NCBI GenBank assembly: GCA_938007945.1
Contig: CALLME010000180.1
Span: 1-15,154, forward strand
Length of the DNA: 15,154 nucleotides
Reading direction: 5' to 3'
Source: an uncultured Caulobacterales bacterium
GTDB lineage: Bacteria > Pseudomonadota > Alphaproteobacteria > Caulobacterales > Maricaulaceae
Every line of letters begins with the position of its first letter. The stretch's first letter is position 1. A program made the position numbers and the translations under genes. The notes beneath the pieces are model-generated. The model had not been told where the DNA came from, searched no databases, and saw only the letters and a program-made list of their open reading frames with translations. Of this stretch, positions 7,654 through 14,219 are shown piece by piece.

Positions 7654-8076
7654 TTAAATATAGCGCTGGCCTGCAGAAACAGCGCGAGCGAGAGAGGTTG
7701 AAATTTGACTTTGCGAACGCGCAAATGCGCTGGGATCTGACACGCCGGAAACATTCATATTCACAGTGACAGGTGGTTTTTGCGTTGAGCCCCCCCCACC
7801 AAAAACAGTCCCCGTAATTTGCCCTCCAATAGAACCAATCACGCTCTGCAAAGGCGAAGTAATTAATTCAGACACTGCCAGTCGTGCGAGGTCGCGCGCC
7901 ACGTTTTCCGCCATCGTATTAAATGATAGCTCACCAGAGCGCGCAGCAGTTTCTAGCGCGTCAGCAATACGCTCGCCTGCGGCTTCAAAAAGTTTGGCCG
8001 TTTCGTCAGCTGCGACAAGTGCAGGGCCGTTGGCAAAATCCGTGACCGCTTGTGCAGCCTCATCAGTCGGAGTCAT
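7654..8076 (-). CDS. GTA tail tape-measure protein g11 (unusually short)
   Basis: Position between the chaperone pair and DUF2460, together with the sequence, identifies the tape measure. The first 75 residues are Ala-rich and helical (ADETAKLFEAAGERIADAL, ARDLARLAVSEL). A small hydrophobic Gly-rich segment follows at about 80-97 (VIGSIGGQITGTVFGGGG), then a low-complexity tail with VNMNVSG. The Gly-rich segment and the final ARSQSQISTSLARAV helix are usual for GTA tape measures. It has only 140 residues, whereas RcGTA g11 is about 220 by my recollection. The shortening appears to affect the N-terminal helical part. Tape-measure length sets tail length, so a shorter tail is expected. The ATG overlaps g10.1 by 14 bp. 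A longer protein from a misplaced start is unlikely, because the upstream sequence is g10.1 coding. Confidence 0.85.
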   Translation of the reverse strand: MTPTDEAAQAVTDFANGPALVAADETAKLFEAAGERIADALETAARSGELSFNTMAENVARDLARLAVSELITSPLQSVIGSIGGQITGTVFGGGGSTQKPPVTVNMNVSGVSDPSAFARSQSQISTSLARAVSAGQRYI

Positions 8077-8272
8077 GTTTTACCTCATCAGGAAATTGAA
8101 TTAGTAGCGCCTCTAAGTCTTGGGCATTTAAGCAAGGAGTTTGCTCGGTGCGGGTCAGCGTCAGCCAATCGCGAAGAGACATTTCCCAAAATTCGTCGGG
8201 CGAAAGCCGAAAGCCTTTCACAGCAAGGCGCAACCACGCCTCAAATGGCCAATTATTTTCTGACGCGTTCAT
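8063..8272 (-). CDS. GTA small tail assembly chaperone g10.1 (rcc01693 family)
   Basis: This 69-residue protein matches the short Rcc01693-like family found only at this position in GTAs and related phages: WPFEAWLRLAVKGFRLSPDEFWEMSLRDW at residues 8-36, followed by an acidic C-terminus. It is probably the second tail assembly chaperone, keeping the tape measure soluble while the tube polymerises, in the manner of lambda gpGT; this is inferred from position and size. Its ATG overlaps the g10 stop as ATGA, and its 3' end overlaps g11 by 14 bp. Confidence 0.9.
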   Translation of the reverse strand: MNASENNWPFEAWLRLAVKGFRLSPDEFWEMSLRDWLTLTRTEQTPCLNAQDLEALLIQFPDEVKHDSD

Positions 8273-8571
8273 GGCGATGGACTTTTAAATGCGCACTCAA
8301 AGACGCGGCAAATTTCTGGCAAGAGCCGTTTCATCTCGCTCTCCGAAACGTTGCCTGCTGAGCTGTCACATGCCGTGAGGGGCGGACGACATAGACAACT
8401 CAGCAGGACTTGGGCCTGCGCCGTGGTGAGGCTCCGCAAACAGGAGGAGAGCGTTTGCGGAGACGGCGCAGAAAGCTGTTCAGAAATTTCAAAAAGCGCC
8501 CCCAAGGTGAGGCGCAAAATATAAGGCTTGCCAGAAATTGTGACGCGCACGTCACCTGACTGGAAATTCAC
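8269..8571 (-). CDS. GTA tail assembly chaperone g10 (phage TAC_11 / gene transfer agent family protein)
   Basis: The 100-residue protein begins with a short beta meander (GDVRVTISGKPYILRLTLGALFEISEQL, residues 6-33), the typical opening of the GTA g10 tail assembly chaperone family. A helical part with five cysteines follows. It starts at a GTG that overlaps the g9 stop by 4 bp (GTGA), unlike the ATGs of its neighbours, which suggests lower translation than the tube protein just upstream. It would act in the cytoplasm during tail building and not be part of the finished particle. I looked for a programmed frameshift joining it to g10.1 and found none that works. Confidence 0.88.
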   Translation of the reverse strand: MNFQSGDVRVTISGKPYILRLTLGALFEISEQLSAPSPQTLSSCLRSLTTAQAQVLLSCLCRPPLTACDSSAGNVSESEMKRLLPEICRVFECAFKSPSP

Positions 8572-8978
8572 GCGGCATTGAAACTAAGCGCGCCTGCCGA
8601 GACCAGCGTCAGTTCAAAACTCGCCTCGCCTTTATATTCACCTGCATAGCTTAGCGCGGTGATAAGAAAGGGGCCTTCGATTGTGCCGAAACTTGGCATG
8701 ATAAATTGGCAGTCTTTCGCGCTTTGGGCGAAAAACGCCTCATGCGCGAGCATATCTGACGGCTGGTCACGAAACACACCTGCCCCCGAAATTTCCGCCG
8801 ATTTTACGCCTGCGCCAGGCAGAAGCTCACGCCACGCCTCAATAGAGGCGCTATCGGTCACGTCAATCGTGCGCGCGTTAAAGCGCAAGGTCTTGGCCCG
8901 TAGTCCTGCGATAGAAATGAAATCGCCCGCCTCGTTTTTGAATTTAATCAGGACGTCGCGTCCAGCTTTTGCACTCAT
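8568..8978 (-). CDS. GTA major tail (tube) protein g9
   Basis: The 136-residue protein matches the GTA major tail protein (RcGTA Rcc01691, phage major tail protein TP901-1-like). It begins MSAKAGRDVLIKFK, has a central RTIDVTDSASIEAWRELLPGAGVKSAEISGAGVF block (residues 36-69) and ends in a beta-rich ASFELTLVSAGALSF. Subunits form stacked hexameric rings that make the tube through which DNA leaves the head. The ATG overlaps g8 as ATGA and the stop overlaps the g10 GTG. High expression would be needed, but no separate promoter is visible. Confidence 0.93.
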   Translation of the reverse strand: MSAKAGRDVLIKFKNEAGDFISIAGLRAKTLRFNARTIDVTDSASIEAWRELLPGAGVKSAEISGAGVFRDQPSDMLAHEAFFAQSAKDCQFIMPSFGTIEGPFLITALSYAGEYKGEASFELTLVSAGALSFNAA

Positions 8979-9406
8979 GATGTTGTCTCCAGTTCGCGAT
9001 CAGTTGTCACGCGCAAACGCACCACCCCGTGCAGGGTCAGCCCATCGCTTGCGCGAAAAATGTCAGTGTAAATAATATGGCGGTTCACAAGCGTGACCTC
9101 GGACAGCTCAAACGGTGCCGTTGTCAGCGCGGTCGCAATCGTGCCTATTAACGCCAAGGCTTCGGCGCGGCCACTATAACGTGACCAAAGATGCAGCGTG
9201 ATTTCATGCGCTGTTAGCCGCGCACCGTCTACGCTCTTATCTTCGCTGCGCACGGGGCCGTAAGTGAGATAGGGAAAGACAGGGTCTTCAGGCGGGTCAT
9301 CATAAAGACGGGCAGGACTGCCGAGCGCGTCCTGGATATGCATATCGCTAGACATCACATCATGCAGCGCACGCGCAACATCAGTCACAGAATTGAAATC
9401 TGTCAT
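8975..9406 (-). CDS. GTA tail terminator protein g8 (DUF3168)
   Basis: DUF3168-family protein, matching RcGTA g8 (Rcc01690), which caps the head-proximal end of the tail tube. I chose the ATG at 9406 (143 residues, MTDFNSV) over one six codons upstream, because it forms the ATGA overlap with g7 seen across the cluster and has GAGGAA at an ideal distance. Family features are the helical start (ARALHDVMSSDMHIQDALG), the PVFPYLTYGPVRS segment, HEITLHLWSRYSGR, and the VTLVNRHIIYTDIFRASDGLTLHGVVRLRV beta stretch. The length is normal and the gene intact. Confidence 0.92.
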   Translation of the reverse strand: MTDFNSVTDVARALHDVMSSDMHIQDALGSPARLYDDPPEDPVFPYLTYGPVRSEDKSVDGARLTAHEITLHLWSRYSGRAEALALIGTIATALTTAPFELSEVTLVNRHIIYTDIFRASDGLTLHGVVRLRVTTDRELETTS

Positions 9407-9720
9407 TGCTGTTCCTCTTCGCAAACTAAGTGAAGCCGCTCGCGCCGATTATCGGGATCAGATCCGCTGACAACGCGCAAGATACGGCTGCCCCACATGA
9501 GGCGCGCGCGTTCTGGAAAATCTGCGCGAAAACGTATAGTGACGCGGTAGCTTTGGGTGACTTTCAGGCGGCCGTTTTCTTGTATTTCAGTCAGAGAACG
9601 CGGCGTGATGTGTCCCCAAACTTTGCCGTGCCAGACCCAGTTCGTGACATTACCGCCGAATTCATCGGTCGTGAGTTGCGGTTTGTAAACGCCAAGGCGG
9701 CTGCGCAAATCGCCAATCAT
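9403..9720 (-). CDS. GTA head-tail connector/stopper g7 (phage head-tail adaptor family)
   Basis: The 105-residue protein has the pattern of the phage head-tail adaptor family (SPP1 gp16-like, RcGTA Rcc01689): a beta-rich start (LRSRLGVYKPQ), DEFGGNVTNWVWHGKVWGHITPRS, then YRVTIRFRADFPERARLMWGSRILRVVSG. It would form the stopper ring below the adaptor that closes the DNA channel after packaging. It overlaps g6 by 4 bp at its ATG and g8 by 4 bp at its end. Confidence 0.92.
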   Translation of the reverse strand: MIGDLRSRLGVYKPQLTTDEFGGNVTNWVWHGKVWGHITPRSLTEIQENGRLKVTQSYRVTIRFRADFPERARLMWGSRILRVVSGSDPDNRRERLHLVCEEEQQ

Positions 9721-10280
9721 AGCCGCACCTGACGGTAAGGCATGATGAGCGCGTCTACCATCATTGGCACGGTCGGCGGCGCGTCAGACGGCGCGCGGTA
9801 TTCATAACTTTGGGCAAGGAGGAGTAAGACCGCTTGGCGCAGAGGCATAGGTACATCCTCTGGGCTCGCGCCGTAACCTGCGATAAAATCAACTTCCAAT
9901 GTCGTCGCTGACGGCTGAAAGCTCTTAAATGACGGGCGGTCTTTCAGACGAATGGAAGGTGGATTACAACGCAAATTAATTGACAAAGCGCTCAGAGAAA
10001 TCTCAGTCGTCGCCTCATCGCCGACGACGCGTAGAGCTGTAATATCGCTTATCTCGCTATGGGCAATAAAGACGCCGCGAGCCGAAACTTTGCTGCCCGT
10101 ATAGCGCCGTGGTCGAGAAATAAGCGCGCCGCCAATAAGACCTTCGACACGCTCTCGTGCACTCTGGATCAGATCAGAAATCAGCGCGTCCTCGTCAGCG
10201 TGATCCACGCGTAAAAACGTCTTAATATACTCAAGCGTCACCGGCTCAGTCTCAGGTGTTGAGATATCAAATATAGTCAT
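9717..10280 (-). CDS. GTA head-tail adaptor g6 (gp6-like head-tail connector)
   Basis: The 187-residue product matches the phage gp6-like connector/adaptor family (RcGTA Rcc01688). The signature is near the N-terminus: VTLEYIKTFLRVDHADEDALISDLIQSARERVEGLIGGAL (residues 18-57), a two-helix bundle. The family's GYGASPEDVPMPLRQAVLLLLAQSYEYR segment is near the end. It binds under the portal and starts the neck. It begins after a 68-bp gap that holds a terminator-like hairpin, and is preceded by AAAGG as ribosome-binding site. That makes it the first gene of the distal group, perhaps expressed below the capsid level. It overlaps g7 by 4 bp. Confidence 0.92.
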   Translation of the reverse strand: MTIFDISTPETEPVTLEYIKTFLRVDHADEDALISDLIQSARERVEGLIGGALISRPRRYTGSKVSARGVFIAHSEISDITALRVVGDEATTEISLSALSINLRCNPPSIRLKDRPSFKSFQPSATTLEVDFIAGYGASPEDVPMPLRQAVLLLLAQSYEYRAPSDAPPTVPMMVDALIMPYRQVRL

Positions 10281-10300
10281 GGGAGCCTTTCAAAGGGAGA

Positions 10301-10327
10301 TAAAAGCCCCGCAGACACTGCGAGGCT
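10301..10327 (-). terminator. intrinsic-terminator-like hairpin between capsid and adaptor genes
   Basis: On the minus strand AGCCTCGCAG, loop TGT, CTGCGGGGCT forms a 10-bp stem with one T-G wobble, followed at once by TTTTA. It begins 22 bp after the major capsid stop. Nine of the ten base pairs are Watson-Crick and most are G-C. The U tract is short, so it is more likely a partial terminator or RNA-end stabiliser than a complete stop, since g6 to g15 must still be transcribed. Confidence 0.7.
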
Positions 10328-10348
10328 CACGTTTAAGATGAGGGTGAG

Positions 10349-11569
10349 TTAAGCCGCGAACTTCAGAAGTTTGATGGCGTTGAAATCCTGCACCCCGCCG
10401 CCGACACGTTTGGTCGTGTAGAACAGGACAAACGGTTTGGCGGAATATGGATCACGCAGAACACGCACGCCTTGGCGGTCCACAATCAGATAGCCCCGGC
10501 GGAAATCACCAAAGGCAATCGGTGTTGTGCCGCTGCCAATATCTGGCATATCTTCGACTTCAGTCAGGCTATAGCCAAGAAGTGTTGACGGCGTACCCGC
10601 CTCTGTCGCGGCTTGCCAAATGTAATTTCCGTCCGCGTCTTTGAACTTGCGAATGGCACTGACTGTGCGGCGGTTCATCACGAAACTCGCGTCAGCACGG
10701 TACCGGCTTTGCGGCGCATATACTAAATCAAGCAGCGCATCCACGGGCGCAGCGTCATCGAAATCGCCGTCAATGCCCGTACTGACTGTGCCAATATTTC
10801 CCCAACTATGGGCATCATTATTGACTTGGGTATAGTCCAAAATCCCACGTGGTTTATTTACGCCGTCACCTGTCATGAAAGCGGCTGTCTCTTGCGTCGC
10901 AAAGACATCGCGCACTTCATCAGCGAGCCATTGATCGACATCTGCCACACCGTCATCGAGCAAAGTTTGCGTCGCGGCGGGCATGGCGTAAAGCTCGCCT
11001 GCGGGGAATTCAAGCAAGTCAAGTGAAGGCGCTGTTGTCTCTGTGCGCACATCCGTCTCGCCCGCCCAGCCCGCGGTAATGCCGCCTGCGCTTACGGGTT
11101 TACGGAACTGGCCAGAGCCAACGCGGCGTACAGTGGCAATCGCGCGAAATGGAGAGGCATGCTCAAGCGCGCGGTCAATCATGCTCTCCGCTTCGACAGG
11201 GGCAACATAGCCGCCTTCGCCGTCAGAAGTCGAAAGCGATTTCCCTTCCAGAGATTTGAGTGCGGAGAGATCACCTGAGCGGATATAATTTGACCAAGCG
11301 GATTTCGCTTCGCTGTTACCAGCCGCTTGACCAAGTGTGGGCTGTGTCTGTGCGATAGAAAGACGTTCAATGCGTTTGGATTGCTCTGTCAGGGCGGCAT
11401 CAATGCGCGCGACTTTTTGCTCTGTTAAAGCATCGGCGCTCGACTTAGCCTCAATCTGTGCGAGGCGTTCATCATTGGCGTTTTTGAAACTTTCAAATGT
11501 TTTAGAAAAATCCGACATCAGCGCTTTGCCAGACGCGGATTTGGTTTCTTTAGGGGTGAGTGTTTTCAT
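10349..11569 (-). CDS. GTA major capsid protein g5 (HK97 fold)
   Basis: The 406-residue protein is an HK97-type major capsid protein (RcGTA Rcc01687). Residues 20-75 are a predicted coiled coil (delta/scaffold domain), which the adjacent protease should remove. The mature capsid domain begins around residues 110-120 at STSDGEGGYVAPVEAESMIDRAL. Typical later parts are SPFRAIATVRRVGSGQFRKPVSAGG, QETAAFMTGDGVNKPRGIL and the C-terminal YLIVDRQGVRVLRDPYSAKPFVLFYTTKRVGGGV. The exact cleavage site cannot be read from sequence alone. The ATG overlaps the protease stop as ATGA. It is the most abundant particle protein, and the hairpin just downstream could help raise its mRNA level over later genes. 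Confidence 0.96.
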   Translation of the reverse strand: MKTLTPKETKSASGKALMSDFSKTFESFKNANDERLAQIEAKSSADALTEQKVARIDAALTEQSKRIERLSIAQTQPTLGQAAGNSEAKSAWSNYIRSGDLSALKSLEGKSLSTSDGEGGYVAPVEAESMIDRALEHASPFRAIATVRRVGSGQFRKPVSAGGITAGWAGETDVRTETTAPSLDLLEFPAGELYAMPAATQTLLDDGVADVDQWLADEVRDVFATQETAAFMTGDGVNKPRGILDYTQVNNDAHSWGNIGTVSTGIDGDFDDAAPVDALLDLVYAPQSRYRADASFVMNRRTVSAIRKFKDADGNYIWQAATEAGTPSTLLGYSLTEVEDMPDIGSGTTPIAFGDFRRGYLIVDRQGVRVLRDPYSAKPFVLFYTTKRVGGGVQDFNAIKLLKFAA

Positions 11570-12042
11570 GTAGCTGTCCTTTGAATAGCTGTGAAAGATT
11601 GCGGGTCAGATGATTGTGAGATTGAAAACCGCGCGTCACGCAGCATGGGGAAAGCCACAATCGAGACTTCCCACAAATCGAGTTCAAAAAGATCGCGCCC
11701 ACCTGCCGCGCGTTTCGTTGAGCGCAAAGCACGGTAGCCAATCGACAGCCCTGTCAGCGCGCCTGCGTCCACAAGGCGGTTGATATGACGGCGGGATTTT
11801 TCAAGACGTGACAAGCGCCCCTGCACAAACAGGCCCGTCTCGTCCTCAAATACGCGGTCCCAGACGCCGATCGGCATTTGCGTTTCATGCCCAAAGAGCA
11901 TGGGGAGCGCCTGCATCGGTCGCTTGAGCAGGCTCTGCGCAAATGCGCCGCGGCACACGATATCGCCGGAGATATCTTGAACGCCAAACAGGCTGGCATA
12001 GCCACTGATGAGGGTCTCATCAGCGTGGTCTTTTTTTGACAT
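11566..12042 (-). CDS. GTA prohead maturation protease g4 (HK97 family)
   Basis: This 158-residue serine protease matches the HK97 prohead protease family (RcGTA Rcc01686). The fold is recognised from LISGYASLFGVQDISGDIVCRGAF at residues 11-34. Likely catalytic residues are H52 in LFGHET, S100 in TGLSIGYR, and E125 in LDLWEVSIVAFP. It should cut the N-terminal delta domain from the capsid protein during head maturation and then degrade itself. A GGA sits within the nine bases between the g3.5 stop and its ATG. The stop is fused to the capsid start (ATGA), so protease and capsid are made together. Length and active site are normal. Confidence 0.94.
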   Translation of the reverse strand: MSKKDHADETLISGYASLFGVQDISGDIVCRGAFAQSLLKRPMQALPMLFGHETQMPIGVWDRVFEDETGLFVQGRLSRLEKSRRHINRLVDAGALTGLSIGYRALRSTKRAAGGRDLFELDLWEVSIVAFPMLRDARFSISQSSDPQSFTAIQRTAT

Positions 12043-12051
12043 AATGGGTCC

Positions 12052-12309
12052 TTAAGGTCGGGCGTTTTTTTGGCTGTCATCAAGCTGACGCTCAATGCGA
12101 GAGAGCGACAAACGTGTCATTTCCATCTGCTCTTCAATGCGAGCGAGACGCTCTGAGACGGGCGGCTTCATATTCATTGTCCGTTCAAGCATGAGTAGCC
12201 GTGTCTCCGCCGCACCGACCCACAACAAGGCGCTCGCCGATTGCACAAGCACGGCGACAATAAGTCCAAATGAAATGGTGCGGTCAAAGCTTAAGGATCT
12301 CTCACTCAT
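12052..12309 (-). CDS. GTA small membrane/coiled-coil protein g3.5
   Basis: I place the start at the ATG at 12309 (85 residues, MSERSLSF), which overlaps the portal stop by 8 bp; the longer open frame upstream is inside the portal gene. Residues 9-30 (ISFGLIVAVLVQSASALLWVGA) form one predicted membrane helix. Residues 45-80 (SERLARIEEQMEMTRLSLSRIERQLDD) form a charged coiled coil. A small gene of this type lies at the same place (orfg3.5) in RcGTA, where its function is not settled. Likely topology is a short N-terminus, one membrane pass and a C-terminal coiled coil. Tethering prohead assembly to the membrane is a possible but untested role. Confidence 0.8.
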   Translation of the reverse strand: MSERSLSFDRTISFGLIVAVLVQSASALLWVGAAETRLLMLERTMNMKPPVSERLARIEEQMEMTRLSLSRIERQLDDSQKNARP

Positions 12310-13528
12310 GTGAGTTTCCACGGCTTTGTTCTGTTGTCTGCTCTGGTAGGCCTGCGAGTGAACGGCGTTCCGCGTCATTGATAAAGCTGGCCGCTCCAAG
12401 CCGCTCCCAAAGCTGGCCGCGCTCATCCGTCAAGGCAGAAACTTTATCAAGCTCAAGCACCAAGCGCAGATCATCGCCGTAAAAAGCTTGAAGCCAGCGC
12501 TCCATACCGCGCGTTGTTTTACTCACAAGCGGAATAATCGTTTGGCGCCAAAAGGCGAGATTGGCCTCTTTATAATTTGAATATGTATTGTCACCTGGAA
12601 TCCCGAGCAACATTGGCGGCACACCAAAGGCGAGCGCAATATCGCGCGCGGCGTCTCGACGCGCCTCCATAAAATCCATATCCGCGGGCGAGAAACTCAT
12701 GGCTTTCCAATCTAGTCCGCCTTCAAGTACCATCGGACGCCCTGCATTGCTGGCCCCTGCATGCGCGCCCTCAAGTTCTGTTTTGAGGCGGTCAAATTGT
12801 TCATCTGACAGACGCTCTGCCCCGCTCGCACCTTTGTAAATCAGAGCACCGCTTGGCCGGGCGGCGTTATCGAGCAGCGCCTTTGTCCAACGCCCGCCTG
12901 CATTATGGATATCCACTGCACTCGCCGCCGCCGCGAGTGGGCTATGACCGCGCCCATCATCAAGCGGGTTAAAGAGCTTGGCGTGAAAGACAGCCGAGCG
13001 ACCCGTCGCAGTATCAATACGAAAACTGCGCCTATGACCGCCCGCCTCATATTCATATCCGCAAGGCCAGCCCGATTTATCGCACAAAGTTTTCACACGG
13101 TCAGGGCGCAACGCGTAAAGCGCGACAGGTACGCCGTCGACCATAGCCGCTTCGAGATATCCGTTACCGCTGACTTGCAAAAGACCGTAAAATTGTTCCA
13201 TCACGTCCTCGGCCGATGCGCCAGGATGACCGCGTGTCAAAAGCCGTTCGGCAGGATCGCCGTCTTCACACACTTCGCCGCGACGCACGCAGACAGGCAC
13301 AGAGGCGGCGGCTTCTGCAATCAAGCGCACACAACGAAAGACAACCGCATTTTTTTGATAGCCTTCGCGAGACAGCGTCCCAAAATCACGGCCACTCCAG
13401 ACGGCATTCAGGCCCGCATCTGTAAACTGCAAAGCGACAAGTGGCGTGCCAGATTTTGTCTCAGTATTTTGAGACGCAGCCATGTCTTTGGCCTGCGACG
13501 TACGCAGGCTCGGAAGCCGAAATTTCAT
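12302..13528 (-). CDS. GTA portal protein g3 (HK97 family)
   Basis: The 408-residue product matches phage portal proteins of the HK97 group (RcGTA Rcc01684). The core runs from about residue 40 to 370, with VVFRCVRLIAEAAASVPV (62-79), SGNGYLEAAMVDGVPVALYALRPDRV (120-145) and the diagnostic FGVPPMLLGIPGDNTYSNYKE (301-321). Twelve copies should form the DNA channel at one head vertex, where terminase docks. The ATG at 13528 is set by an in-frame TAA two codons upstream; GGA six bases before it is a weak ribosome-binding site. Unlike RcGTA, where portal follows terminase closely, a two-gene insertion and about 200 bp separate them here. The end overlaps g3.5 by 8 bp. The gene is complete. Confidence 0.95.
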   Translation of the reverse strand: MKFRLPSLRTSQAKDMAASQNTETKSGTPLVALQFTDAGLNAVWSGRDFGTLSREGYQKNAVVFRCVRLIAEAAASVPVCVRRGEVCEDGDPAERLLTRGHPGASAEDVMEQFYGLLQVSGNGYLEAAMVDGVPVALYALRPDRVKTLCDKSGWPCGYEYEAGGHRRSFRIDTATGRSAVFHAKLFNPLDDGRGHSPLAAAASAVDIHNAGGRWTKALLDNAARPSGALIYKGASGAERLSDEQFDRLKTELEGAHAGASNAGRPMVLEGGLDWKAMSFSPADMDFMEARRDAARDIALAFGVPPMLLGIPGDNTYSNYKEANLAFWRQTIIPLVSKTTRGMERWLQAFYGDDLRLVLELDKVSALTDERGQLWERLGAASFINDAERRSLAGLPEQTTEQSRGNSHE

Positions 13529-13583
13529 AAATTATCCATCGAAAAGGGTTGGAGTTTTTAAAAGAGAACCCTCTAAAACTCTG

Positions 13584-13597
13584 CGGACACATGTCCG
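13584..13597. promoter_or_regulatory. inverted repeat CGGACA-CA-TGTCCG upstream of portal, candidate operator
   Basis: Two perfect 6-bp arms with a 2-bp centre lie about 56 bp before the portal ATG and downstream of the promoter candidate. As RNA it gives a 5-bp GC-rich stem with a 4-nt loop; no T tract follows closely, so a terminator is unlikely. It may bind a dimeric regulator; which one is unknown. Confidence 0.35.
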
Positions 13598-13664
13598 TCG
13601 ATGAACAAAAATTAGGGGAAAATGGGAGGGCGGGGATTAGATAAAGCGCGAATGCGCTAGGGAC

Positions 13665-13694
13665 TTATAACGTTTAAGTTTTTTACACGCTCAA
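13665..13694 (-). promoter_or_regulatory. sigma-70-like promoter candidate for the portal-onward genes
   Basis: TTGAGC (13694-13689) and TTATAA (13670-13665) on the minus strand are separated by 18 bp. Transcription would begin near 13658, giving a leader of about 130 nt to the portal ATG. The elements match consensus at 4 of 6 (TTGACA) and 4 of 6 (TATAAT). It lies in the only sizeable gap within the cluster, which is the main reason to take it seriously. Confidence 0.4.
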
Positions 13695-13731
13695 TCAGGG
13701 GACATAGATAGCTGAAATATCGCGTCGAGAA

Positions 13732-14157
13732 TTAAGCCGCGCCACGCAAGTCTGATTTACCGATGCGGTTTTCTAAAAGACGACGCGCCGTGGCGTAATT
13801 TTTCTTCACCTCGCGGCGCATGGGCTCATCACCGAGGAGCGAGGCGAGTGTTATCGCGCTGCGATAAGCCGAGACAGAGGCGTCAAGCGCATCAATATCG
13901 CCGTTCACGCGACCCAGTGTGAGCAAAATGTCTCCAAGCGACTGTTGTACCTTGGCATGTTTATCGGGCGCACTGTTCTGGCAGTAGACACCTTCGGCTT
14001 CGCGCAAGGCTTTGACCGCACCAATAAGTGGCGCACTTTCACCTGTTTGCGAGGCGAGCAAAATCATTTGTTCGGCAAGCTCGACGTTTAAATCGGCGAG
14101 TTGTCCCGTGACAGATTTCATCTCTTTTTTGAGTGTAAATTTTTTGCTTATAGCCAT
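13732..14157 (-). CDS. small TPR-like helical protein inserted between terminase and portal
   Basis: I do not recognise the family. The 141-residue protein is almost all helical. After a basic start (MAISKKFTLKKEMKSV) come helices with tetratricopeptide-like spacing: ADLNVELAEQMILLASQTGE, APLIGAVKALREAEGVYC, AKVQQSLGDILLTLGRVNGD, then IDALDASVSAYRSAITLASLLGD and a basic last helix (MRREVKKNYATARRLL). This suggests one and a half to two TPR-type repeats, a protein-binding scaffold. There is no signal peptide or membrane segment. I chose the ATG at 14157, with GAGG eight bases upstream, over a GTG at 14166. A perfect CtrA-type box lies 43 bp before the start. Its place between g2 and g3 suggests a link to packaging, GTA control or a passenger role; none can be chosen from sequence. 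Confidence 0.75.
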   Translation of the reverse strand: MAISKKFTLKKEMKSVTGQLADLNVELAEQMILLASQTGESAPLIGAVKALREAEGVYCQNSAPDKHAKVQQSLGDILLTLGRVNGDIDALDASVSAYRSAITLASLLGDEPMRREVKKNYATARRLLENRIGKSDLRGAA

Positions 14158-14199
14158 CTTGCCCACCTCATCCTGCGGGCTGCAAAATGACGCGCGAGC

Positions 14200-14216
14200 G
14201 TTAAGGAGAGTTTAAC
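14200..14216. promoter_or_regulatory. CtrA-type binding site GTTAA-N7-TTAAC
   Basis: The plus strand reads TTAA (14201-14204), seven bases, TTAA (14212-14215), then C (14216). Because 14200 is G, the box also reads TTAA-N7-TTAAC on the minus strand, so it is a full dyad. It matches the published Caulobacter CtrA consensus TTAA-N7-TTAAC exactly. It fills the 62-bp gap between the DUF2726 stop and the TPR-like gene. CtrA controls GTA production in R. capsulatus, which makes the position meaningful. No convincing -10 element is visible downstream, so it may repress or assist rather than define a promoter. Confidence 0.6.
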
Positions 14217-14219
14217 AGG

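Larger units (their letters stand above)
13529..13731 (-). other. 203-bp non-coding gap upstream of the portal gene
   Basis: No credible coding frame: stops are frequent on both strands, and the antisense frame that enters from the portal gene has no start or family pattern of its own. The gap holds a promoter candidate (13694-13665), a weak 5-bp hairpin AGCGC-GAAT-GCGCT (13645-13658) and an inverted repeat CGGACA-CA-TGTCCG (13584-13597). It is AT-richer than its surroundings, with runs of A and T near the portal ATG, and is the longest gene-free stretch in the window. It may be where portal and downstream GTA genes regain transcription after the inserted cassette. Confidence 0.7.

Noticed and set aside
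8265..8300. Possible programmed -1 frameshift joining g10 to g10.1 at a TTTAAAA run
   Set aside because: The run is in the wrong phase (TTT AAA A): slipping back one base puts the tRNA on TAA, and the -1 frame has a stop at that point. The ATGA overlap explains expression without a shift.
12310..12426. Longer start for g3.5 (39 more codons)
   Set aside because: The extension lies wholly within the portal gene and would precede the membrane helix with a polar stretch; the ATG at 12309 fits better.
12905..13561. 218-residue plus-strand open frame opposite the portal gene
   Set aside because: It mirrors the portal coding sequence, has no recognisable domain or ribosome-binding site, and is rich in Arg/His as expected of an antisense shadow. 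The other plus-strand frames were dropped for the same reason.
13645..13658. Hairpin AGCGC-GAAT-GCGCT as terminator after the TPR-like gene
   Set aside because: The stem is only 5 bp and the following TTATCT is a poor T tract, so termination is not supported.
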